This document shows positions 1-9,600 of a stretch of 26,907 nt of DNA, piece by piece. The notes beneath the pieces were generated by a model. That model ran no database searches. It had not been told where the DNA came from and saw only the letters and a list, made by a program, of their open reading frames with translations. The first letter of the stretch is position 1, and the number at the start of each line of letters is the position of its first letter. Position numbers and translations under genes: made by a program. This DNA is from Priapulus caudatus (lineage: Eukaryota; Priapulida; Priapulimorpha; Priapulimorphida; Priapulidae), in assembly GCF_000485595.1 (NCBI RefSeq), contig NW_014578053.1:87468-114374 (forward strand), written 5' to 3'.

Positions 1-687
1 TTTTATTGAAAATCCCCATATTTACTTATAAAACATCGAAGAGATGGCGCTGTGGCATGTAAACATTTAGCTCCTTGGCCCCGATTAGCCTCCGAAAATT
101 GTGTGTTTTATTGAATTGTTCAATGAATGACGCACTCGTCGACTTCCGACTGCGAGTAAGAATGCAGAAAATTGTCCTGTTCGATGCGAAATGCATCGGC
201 CGGGCATTTCATTATTTAGGAAAAGTAAATAGGCCGGCGAAAAACGGTAGGCACAGCAACGGCAGAGGCGTGTTCAGAAGAGCGAGCGCTCGATGCGAAC
301 GCTCGATGAATGAACGCAGCGCCTCCTGAACGACACACGAGCGCTCGCTGTGCGCCCGTTCTAGCCTAGCAGAATGCCCTAGTTCGTGAGATCGGCGATT
401 CCATGCCGTAATAGGTATTATAGCTAAAAGTTAGAAGATAAGGGGGTGGCGTAGACTGTGATTGGAAGACACAAAGTGTCAATCCTCGGCATCATGGCCG
501 CATCACGTCTAGATTTCAACATTTTCTGGGGAGAGCCCCCCAGACCCCCCCTTCACACTTCCTACCTTCGGCACTCGTGCCGTGCGCCTGCGGCATGCAA
601 CATCAACAGCGCATGCGCAACAACTGCTCGGACGAATAGCGCATACGAACAGGTGTCTGTTGCTCGGACGAATATCCACGTCGTAAG
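1..687. other. Upstream non-coding DNA, no gene recognised
   Basis: Short open frames here (75-329, 458-754) have no recognisable domain and no convincing splice context. The stretch contains a short inverted pair of AGCGAGCGCTCG at about 281-292 and 341-352. A direct repeat of TTGCTCGGACGAATA recurs about 36 bp apart near 623 and 659. The rest appears to be degraded repeat DNA. Confidence 0.5.
485..560 (-). repeat. G-rich repeat fragment (CCCCCAGAAAATGTT family)
   Basis: Read on the minus strand this is a run of Gs, then GTCTGGGGGGCTCTCCCC and CAGAAAATGTTGAA. The same pattern occurs on the plus strand at about 21485-21555 (GGGGGTCCTCCCCCAGAAAATGTTAAA). This layout is familiar from dispersed, probably hAT-related, non-autonomous elements of marine invertebrates. 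The family assignment is from memory and tentative; the similarity of the two copies in this window is directly visible. Confidence 0.4.
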
Positions 688-1018
688 TGTAAATGCCTGT
701 CAAATGCTTATCTGCAACACACGAGTACACCGCACGCTAGCTGCTGCACACTGACACATAAATATATAGATAAATACATAAATAATAATAAATATATATT
801 TATTTGTCAGTGTGCAGCAGCTAGCGTGCGGCGGTCAGCGTGTGACAGTGTGTTGCAGATGAGCATTTGGTCTTGGAGTCTGGACGGCATTTACAGGAAA
901 TTGTCGGCAATAATAGGTGAAAGCTAGAGAGTAGAGAAACATTAAGACTTTGGTAGTAAATGGATTTCGTATTTATTTAGCATTAATGCCATTATATTTT
1001 ATTGAAACGCTCCAAGTG
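688..1018 (+). mobile_element. Element A, copy 1 (5'-truncated inverted-repeat element)
   Basis: The right half (about 880-1018) matches the right half of the element at 3886-4652: both share a segment with ACAGGAAATT, AATAATAGGTGAAAG, GACTTTGGTA and an ATTGAAACG terminus. The right end here reads ATTGAAACGCTCCAAGTG, whose reverse complement matches the left terminus of the other copy apart from one base. The inner portion is a foldback: 690-755 pairs with about 806-890 through GCACGCTAGCTGCTGCACACTGAC. I cannot find the left terminus, so this copy looks truncated. It has no coding capacity. Confidence 0.6.
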
Positions 1019-1081
1019 CCTGTGTTACTGCGCTTACACAACATACACTTTATTCATGTTAAATAACTACAGATTCATGCT

Positions 1082-1139
1082 CTATGCTCCGCTCGAAACT
1101 TTTGCCAGCTCTATGCTCCGCTCGAAACTTTTGCCAGCT
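1082..1139. repeat. 29-bp tandem duplication
   Basis: The unit beginning CTATGCTCCGCTCGAAAC occurs at 1082 and again at 1111 without a mismatch, and then decays. No coding or RNA structure is evident. Confidence 0.85.
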
Positions 1140-2182
1140 CTATGATGCGAATTTCTGCAAAGTTGTCTGAACACATTTCAAACACAAAAATGACCAACCG
1201 GTGGCTGTGGCTACGCCACCTGACGGAATGTCACGAATACACAACAAGAGCAATTTTACTTCTAATGCTTTCTAGACATCGACGAGGCATCTAACTTGTG
1301 TGCATAATGCTAATTATTGCACTCTAGTGCCGAATTTTTGGCGCGAAAAAAATTCCAAAAAAGGCCTTTTCTAGAGACGAAATAGTGCAACGGTGAACAA
1401 TTTGCGGAGGCTTACTGTTGTATGCCTCCTACACGAGGTCCTGAAGAATTACTGATATAGCGCCAAATGAACAGCGCCATCTGGTGGCATACAGCGGCCC
1501 CTGGCGTGTTAACGTGTATTGCGTTATGAGAACGAACCACTATTAAATCCTCCATAGGATCCTATACTTAAGAATTGAATTTCAGGAGCTGCAAAATAGT
1601 ATTTTGACCGTTTTCGGCCGAGTGGCAATATTAAAGCTAGGTAGCCATGCACTTCAGCTGTACACCATGAGAGTTATGTCATATGTTGTCTAGCGTTTTA
1701 AACAAATATCGCAAATTTACTATCCGACACCACATTTGTGACTGAAAAACAGTCGCGCAGTCAAATAGGGGCCATACATTGAAAGAATTTGTTTTAAATT
1801 ACCAGTAACCATCCACCCATCTCCGTGTGCATGTCATTGCCACACACGATAGCCAGCCTAAATAATGCAACCACAAAACATCGCGTCAGCTTTAGTGCCC
1901 GAGCTGCGGGCCCTCCGATTGGTTGGCCGGTGACGCGTCACATCCTCTAACCTAAGAGGGTAATGAACCGGTAGTGATTTAATAGTGGTCACGTGTCTTA
2001 TAACACTCTTAGGGTTTTGGCTATAATATCAATAATACTCATCCAATTTATTCAAAAAATAGCTCAAATTATTCGTAGATATCTATCCTAATATTCTAGA
2101 AGCAATTTATTGAGTGCAGCTATATCTAAGTTGTAATAAAATAAGGTTGAAACAATAAAATGGTTAAAAATAATGAAAACTT
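1140..2182. other. Intergenic stretch without recognisable gene
   Basis: All frames are closed or short. The stretch is AT-rich with no splice-joined coding signal that I could recognise. The only distinct item is a CTCF-like motif at 1474-1487, listed separately. Confidence 0.55.
1474..1487 (-). promoter_or_regulatory. CTCF-consensus-like motif
   Basis: The minus strand reads CCACCAGATGGCGC, which fits all 14 positions of the bilaterian CTCF core consensus CCASYAGRKGGCRS. Its AGATGGCGCT half recurs at 42-51 and 15684-15693 on the plus strand, so it could instead be a shared repeat terminus. Function depends on the organism having CTCF, which is unknown. Confidence 0.3.
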
Positions 2183-2330
2183 GCATATTAAATGACCGAT
2201 ACGTCAAAAATCATCGTCACTGCAGGCTTGTTAACATAGTGTATTTGCCTACTAAATAAGGGAAATTTTGACATATATAGCATGGTCATGCAGACTAGAT
2301 AATTTTGGATATATCGGTCATTTAATATAC
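2183..2330. mobile_element. 148-bp foldback element (MITE-like)
   Basis: The left end CATATTAAATGACCGATA pairs with the right end TATCGGTCATTTAATATA. The arms are about 27 nt, with a mismatched stretch near their inner edge. No open frame is present. It is best read as a small non-autonomous foldback transposon. No clear target-site duplication is visible. Confidence 0.65.
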
Positions 2331-2374
2331 TAGTAGAAGGAAAATTTCCATTATTTTGGATGAACAAACGATTA

Positions 2375-2900
2375 AATCATGAGCTTTTTAACAATCGACC
2401 AATCGTGGTCCTTTTAGCAATCGACCAATTGTAGGCCTTTTAGCAAATCGACCAATCGTGGACCTAGCAATCGACCAAGCGTGCGCCCACTAGCAATCGA
2501 CCAATCGTGGGGCTTCTAGCAATCGACCAATCGTTAGCCTTTTAACAAACAACCAATCATGAGCCTTCTAGCAATCGATCAATCATGAGCCTTTAGTAAT
2601 CGACCAACTATGAATCATTTTACTGTCGACCAATCGTGAGCCTTTTAACAATCGACCAACAAGGAATCTTTTAACCATTGACTAAATGTGGGCCTTTTAA
2701 CAATCGACCAACCAGGAATCTTTTAACCTTCAACCTATCGGGAATCTTTTAATTGACCATCGACCAATCGGGAATCTTTTATTTAACCATCGACCAATCG
2801 TGAATCATTGAAACATCGACCAAATCATGAATCTTTTAGCAATCATTCGTTATGAATTAATCTTTTAACCATCATCCACCTATCATTAATCATTAATCTC
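2375..2900 (+). repeat. Degenerate 26-bp minisatellite rich in CCAAT boxes
   Basis: About 19 head-to-tail units of roughly 24-30 bp, consensus near CTTTTAGCAATCGACCAATC followed by GTGAGC. The most regular units lie at 2395-2560 and drift towards AATCTTTTAACC in the right half. At least eight units contain GACCAAT and one AACCAAT, which fit the NF-Y box core. The array ends about 710 bp upstream of the EXOSC9 start codon. Unit sequence and number are visible; any regulatory role is inference. Confidence 0.8.
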
Positions 2901-3610
2901 ACACTTATCTTACTTACCTGACTTTTCTTCACACCCTTACCCTAACCTTTCATTTGTACTTATGGTCTAAGTATGGTTCAACAGTTTGTTTGTGGTGGTG
3001 GTGTCACAGTGTGTGGTGGTCAAAGTTTGGTTGTGGTGGATCTCTCTATGTGGAATCACCTAATGCTCACTCTTGGCCCAAGGGCCTTGGGGTTATGTAA
3101 AATTCCTTAACTGTTTAGCTAAAATTCCTCAAAATCATAATAATCGCTAATGCACTATTTTTTCGCTGTCATTATTTGTTGTTATTTTTATAGCATTATT
3201 TATTATATTATTATATTAAAGCAATGTTAGCATTGGTTATTCCTTCATCATTGAATCATTGGTAAATTGCAAAATGGTTACTTTTTCCACTGCAATCCGC
3301 AGTGTTGATCTATCGATTTGATCCACTAATCTCTCCGTCTTCGTTATATTCCCTAGGACCTTTGAAGGCGAATATTTATGGGTTATTGTGTCTAATCTCT
3401 AAAAGAATTTTAAAATTCTGATATCACTGCGATCACAGCGCCCTGCCTTTTCTACGGAGCATAGAGGCCCCATTTTAAAACAAGAGCGCTCATGTTTATT
3501 ATATGGCCGTTTTGTCTCTTGTGTTAAAATAACATCACGATTCACATGTTACTGAGTTAGAAAATAATTTTTTATTCAGATTTCACAAGTCTACGATTGG
3601 CATAATCATA
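2901..3610. other. Upstream region and presumed 5' end of EXOSC9
   Basis: No coding region is recognised. It begins with a T/C-rich tract and a GTGGTGGTGG-like simple stretch near 2990-3035, then AT-rich DNA. An inverted CCAAT (CGATTGGC) lies at about 3593-3600, just before the start codon. There is no convincing TATA box at a useful distance, and the transcription start cannot be placed. Confidence 0.4.
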
Positions 3611-6600
3611 ATGAAAGACCACCCGCTTTCTAATTGTGAAGAAAAGTTTGTGCTTGCAGCTATTGCTGAAAACAGGGTAAGACCAAAACAGTCACTGAGT
3701 CGGTAGGTACTACTACTACTAGTAGTAGTACCGACTCAGTAGTACTAATACTACCATATGCCACGGTGCGATGTACTTTCCTCAACATGCACGTTCAGTG
3801 TTTCACTAGTGACTATGCATTATCAGTATCACCTGTAATATTATAAAATATAAGCCAGTATCAGTGCCACTACGCCATTACGCACTTGGAACGTTTCAAT
3901 AATGAAACGTTAAATACGAAATCAAATGTATATATATACTTCCACAAAGTCGCAGTGTTGTTTACGTATCTTTATCATGTTTATGTAGTGGAATGCCGTG
4001 CAACTGCTCTCTACAGTCTAGATTACAAGTACAACACGCAATCTCACTGCACGCAAACCACTGTGCACAAACAACAGAAATATAGAGAACAACAAGTACA
4101 ACATAAAACAATAGAAATATGTTCAGAACTCTGTTTATGCACATGTATACTTCTGTTGTTTGTGCACAGTGGCGTACGTGCAGCGAAATTGTAATTTGTA
4201 TGTTCCAGAGGAGCATTTGAATGACATTTACAGGAAATTATTACTAATAATAGGGCTCATAGGGTCTATGTCCCCCAGGTTACTGCCGGAACGTACCCTG
4301 GGTATGGTCTGGTATACCGGAACGTACCCTGGTAACTATCTGATATGGTTAGGGTTAGTGTTAGGGTTAGGGTTAGGGTTAGGGAGTAGGCATAGGCGAC
4401 TCCCTAGACTCGTTAGTGGAGTAGGCGAGGTACGGTCCGGCATATTAGATAGTACTATAGCAGAGCATATAAATCACGTTGATTTATATGCTCTGGTACC
4501 AGGGTACGTTCCGGCAGTACCCTGGGAGACATAGGTCTACCCTCTCAGCAATAATAGGTGAAAGAGAGTAGAAAAACATCAGGACTTTGGTACTTAGTAA
4601 ATACATTTCTTATTGATTTAATTACCATCATTTTATTATTGAAACGTCCCAACTGTTTGTGCCAAGATCAATCCAAGACCCTGTGACTATGGCATGGCTG
4701 TTGCTGTGTAAAATTAATCATGCTACACTATTACAGCAGAATTGCATTCACAATGGGGTGGTGTGAATGTTCTGTGACTGTCCACTTACTCTAATCCTAG
4801 CTATTATGTGCAGTATGATTATGTTTAGTTTTTGACTGAATTCCTGAAATTAAATTACTAAATGTATCTTGAACTTTGAAGTCATTAGATCAGTGAAGCT
4901 CACCATATCGATTATCATATCATGACGTGTCCATCGTGTGTATACCATAATGTCAACTTTGCAGGCCTTAGTCAATCAGAATAATTGTGTTGAGAATGTC
5001 ATATTACAACGCTGATGGTTATTTGAGGGGCTGTAACACGATACACATACCGCTCGATTCATTCCGTATGTCGATATTAGCCTCTCGATTCGATTCCTTT
5101 GATTCGATTCCCAAAATTTTGAAATGTTATCTTATTTTGTATATTTTCATTATTTTGCAAAAAAAACTATATTAACCAACTATTACATTTTTTCTTTTTC
5201 TTAATTTTATTTAACAATTTAATAAAATAAGCAATAATGTGCAATAATAAGCAATAAGTAATAATAAAATAATTAAAATAATAGCAGTAATAGGTGAAAT
5301 GACTAGAAATTATGAGAAATTGGCAATGAATACTAAATGGTGTAATAAATACAACTAACAACAGTAGATGTAACAGCTACTGCACTATAATCATAACCAA
5401 GTTTGTACAAGACCCATAGAGTTTAATTTTGATATGTTAATGTATTCTATATTGTATGCATTTACCTCTTATGCTTCTTGTTGCAGAGATTTGATGGCAG
5501 AGGTGTATACATCTACAGACCGATTGTTATTTTGTATGGACATGACCGCGGTTGCTGCCACGTACAAATTGGTTGTACACGGTATGCCTTATATCTTTTT
5601 AACGTGTTTGTATACTATCAAGAGCATATAAAGAAGGAGAGCGTACAACGGTAAAATGCTGAAACCATGTTGCAGTATTAGTCGAATTAATAAACTTTCC
5701 TCGTTTTATTTTGACGATTCTTTGCAGTATTATTGCGTGATCAGCTGTCCTACCTTGTTCATATAAAATAAACCGACTAGACATTAGTCAGTACTGCGAC
5801 CGACTCGCGTTCTGGCGATAGCTTCGGGAAACTTCGCGTGTTTCCGTGATTCATTGACAATGAAATTTATTTTCCTTCTACTATCTTTTCTCGCATTTCC
5901 AGTCATTGACGCAGCCGTTACTCCACAAAAACTTCTTGTTATTTATCGCCATGGTGATCACCCGCCCCTTACGCTGGATGTAGTAACGCTGTAGTAATAA
6001 CGTATCGAGTCAGCGCTAGATAGCGGCGACCGGAAGCAACACACTGGTCACACTTCGAGAGTGGGTCGCAGTACTGACTAATGTCTAGTCGGTGTTCGGC
6101 GAAAATACCAGATTTTAACCACTCATTATCTCAGCGTAGGGGCATCGTAGGGACATGCGGTTTGTTTTATATGAACAAGGTAGGACAGCTGATCAATAAT
6201 ACTGCAAAGAATCTTTAAAATAAAACGGGGAAAGTTTATTAATTCGACTAATACTGCAACATGGTTTCAGCATTTTAGCGTTGTACGCTCTCCTTCTTTA
6301 TATGCTCTTGATACTATACATTTAACTTCCACATTTGGTCAGTACCTGCCCTTAAAGACACAAAGCTCCTCATAAATTATATAGTTTATAAATTATAGCT
6401 CTGCATGTATGTGGCTGTGGTTTTATGCTGTGACATGTGTGTGGAGTGATAATAGAATTTCTATTGCCCACCAAGCCAATCTTCTAGGACTCGATCTGCA
6501 ATCGAAATTTTTTCGAATGGTTACTAGTTAAATGGTTTTATTCCCCATATGTGAAGTCTAAAGCTCGTAAATACTTAAAATATCAGAGACGTTTTATGGC

Positions 6601-9600
6601 TTATAGTTCTTATCTTGAGATAGAGATTCTCATGTTATTTACAGTGTGCTCGCTCAGGTATCATGTGAGGTGATTATCCCAAAGCAGACAAGACCAAATG
6701 AAGGAGTACTGCATATGAATGTTGAGCTGTCACCAATGGCCTGTCCCAGTTTCGAGGCTGGAAAGTAAGTGAAATGGTGTATAAAAACTTGGTGAGCTTT
6801 ATTAATGTAACTGCATGGCATTGGCAAAACAGCTTTAATTCTTTGTACTTACGGACTTATATGTGTTACCAAATGAAAAGAGATAGTTTTTTCTATTTGT
6901 AGACAGTCTGACTATGGTGTCGAGGTCAATAGAGCTTTGGAGCGCTTATTGAGGGATTCACTCTGCATTGATTTAGAATCACTTTGCATCATGTCAGGTG
7001 AAAAGGTACATGTGAACATTGTTGTCAAATTTCTGTATCACTGCATATGAAATAATTAGGTAGATATCATTGTCAATTTTTTTGCAATATTATTCATAAT
7101 ATATTTAAGTAAAAAATTGATGTCACTTTTATTAAATTTGATTTTGATTTTAAAAATCCTGCATAATAGGTTTTGCTGTTCAGAAGTGATTAAAACTTAA
7201 AATATAGTAGTTATATTATCAATGTATGTGGCAATAGGGTGTATTCTGGAATATTGTTATCTTTTATATATACATGAGACTGATACACACTGTTGCTTTG
7301 TTTAAGGTTTGGCAAATCAGAGTAGATGTCCATGTTCTCAATCATGATGGCAATCTCATTGACTGCTCAAGTATAGCAGCCATAGCTGCCTTGTCACATT
7401 TCAGGTGAGCATATGCAATTATTCTATTCTATCATAAATAGTATGTCAACATGCTATTTAAAATTGTAAGCATTTATCTATACATGTTCTTTGTATAGCA
7501 TTATACAGAAGCTCCGAATTGTTGCTAAATTGCTTGTGCCCATCAAGAAACAAGTGTGAGAATTCTCAGTTTGCCAGAAACTTGTGTAGTGAGGTGATGA
7601 CGGATGATGGTATGATTTATGTTTTACAGGAGACCTGATGTTACTGTGTCGGGTGAGGAAGTTACAATTGTAAGTATATGCTTTTATAGAACATATTCTA
7701 TATAATAAAGATAGACTATAGAATAACCTATATATGTATAATAAATAACAAAACTATATCAATCCCTACTAATAATATCAGGAGTAAGATAATATAGATT
7801 ATATATTAGAATATAGATATATATTATCTTACTCCTGATAATATAGTAGTCCTAAACCGTAAAAAAAATTGTCAATATTATAAGATACCACATTACATTT
7901 ATAACATGCTGCTGTAAAACATAAAATGTATTCTGAGTTCTTTATAGAAGCAGAATGTTAAAATAATATATATAAATACTTAATTTTTATACTGTGATTC
8001 CCCTGCTTGCGTAATTATAATAATAATAATATTATTTTTTTTTTAGCATCCTCTTGATGAGAAAGATGCAGTGCCACTCAGTGTGAACCATATACCGCTG
8101 TCTGTGACGTTTGCCTTTTTTGATCAAGGGTAGGTTTTCAGTAATTTCTTTACAAACATGAGGACAAATGAGTGAATGTCTTGTTACTAATATCTCATGT
8201 ATCTATTTCCCCTATGTTACTTGTGTCTCTCATGTGTCTGTCTCTTATGTTGCAATTATGTCTCATGTCTCTATGTCGCTGATGTCTCATGTCTCTATAT
8301 GTCTCTAGCGCCCTCTTGTTAATAATTATGCCATTGCTGCTCATTGTCATTTGCCACGAATGTGTTTCTTGTTAGGAAACCTAAAAAAATCCGCTGATTA
8401 GTTATTCCAAATGTGGAGAATATCTGCATATTCTTTTCAGGAGAACGCTGTTAGTTGATCCGACAGATCAGGAGGAACGGGTAATGGATGGAAAGATGGT
8501 TGTAGGCATCAACAAGCACAGAGAACTCTGCATGTTGCACGTTAGTGGAAAGATGTTGGTTCTTCAGGATCAGGTACGACGTGCAAGTTTGTTGAGATTT
8601 TGGCTTGTTCAAATCGACTAATTCAAATAAGTGGAAACTGAAATGTTTTTTTTCATTGTTTAATTACTCTCGAGCATTTGTGCGAAATTTATTTATTGTT
8701 ATTTTCATTCTTATTCGATGGCTTACACTAGGTGCCACCTCTGTATATGCTTATTTCTTCATATAACGATGCATGTGAACTCTCAGAACGTTTTGATTGC
8801 CCACATGCGTGTATAGTGAGCCGTGGCCCTTTAAATACTGATGTGAACTTTTAACAAAGGATGTTAAGCCGTGAAAGATTATTGGCTTGTACAATATTTT
8901 TATATAGGTAGTTCGGTGCGTGAACATTGCTGCAGCAAGAGTTGGAGAAATAACCGATCTCATTAAAGATACGCTGGAAAAAGACAATGCTGCCAGGTAT
9001 GAAACTTTTGAAGGATCTCTTTAGGTACTCTAGGCAAGTTAGCAGTTAATATCAGTTAATGCAAATTTTATGCATTGGTGCTATATACTTTCTGTACTGA
9101 CATGTTTGAACAAACTTTAAGGGGAGCTTGTGTTTCTCAGAAAACTAACGCAAAATGTTTGATTGCCATCTAGGAAATCGGGGAAGGAATTTGGATTCGC
9201 GAAGTGCCTCGCCGATGTCATTCTGGGTGTGGATGATCTTCTTAAGCATTATGTTGATTCCATGTCAGTCGATACCACCAGTGTTGGGCAGACAGCAAAG
9301 ACAGTAGTTGATGCAGATGGCAACAGAGTGCAGATGGAAGTAGATAATGCAGAAACAGGAAATGTTTCCATTAAGGTGAGGACGCTCTCAGCGAGGTAAG
9401 ATGGTACATGTTCTTTAGACACGTTTTAAAGTGATTGTGACACAGTATGGTAATCTACTCCCGATTACGACCATTGAAAAGTTTGTTGATGTACTGCATT
9501 TACTTGTATATGGTTTGGTAATAGTATTAATGAATACAATCATCTTCAGAGAGTTCCTGAGTTACTTAGATTCCTTATTTTAATAGGCTTATTGGCAGAA

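Larger units (their letters stand above)
3886..4652 (+). mobile_element. Element A, copy 2 (inverted-repeat element in EXOSC9 intron 1)
   Basis: The left end TTGGAACGTTTCAATAAT is mirrored at the right by ATTATTGAAACGTCCCAA. An internal foldback pairs CACTGTGCACAAACAACAGAA (about 4060-4080) with TTCTGTTGTTTGTGCACAGTG (about 4152-4172). The right half matches the element at 688-1018. It has no transposase and its short frames are not gene-like. Without the insert at 4255-4549 this copy would be about 470 bp. The terminal sequence does not let me name a superfamily. Confidence 0.7.

Noticed and set aside
75-754. Open frames of 84 and 98 codons near the left end as genes
   Set aside because: No domain resemblance, repeat-like and CpG-rich local sequence, overlapping opposite frame of similar length, and no splice logic.
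2375-2900. CRISPR array
   Set aside because: Whole 26-bp units repeat without unique spacers, and the context is an intron-bearing animal genome.
4349-4384. True telomere or chromosome end
   Set aside because: Only six or so hexamers, enclosed within a transposon-like element with target duplication and gene sequence on both sides.
5599-5784. 61-codon minus-strand frame as a gene
   Set aside because: It lies in one arm of the foldback element, is disrupted in the other arm and has no known domain.
9376-9395. Alternative EXOSC9 exon 10 donor GCGAG|GTAAGA
   Set aside because: It adds 20 nt and breaks the frame into exon 11, while the donor at 9376 preserves it.
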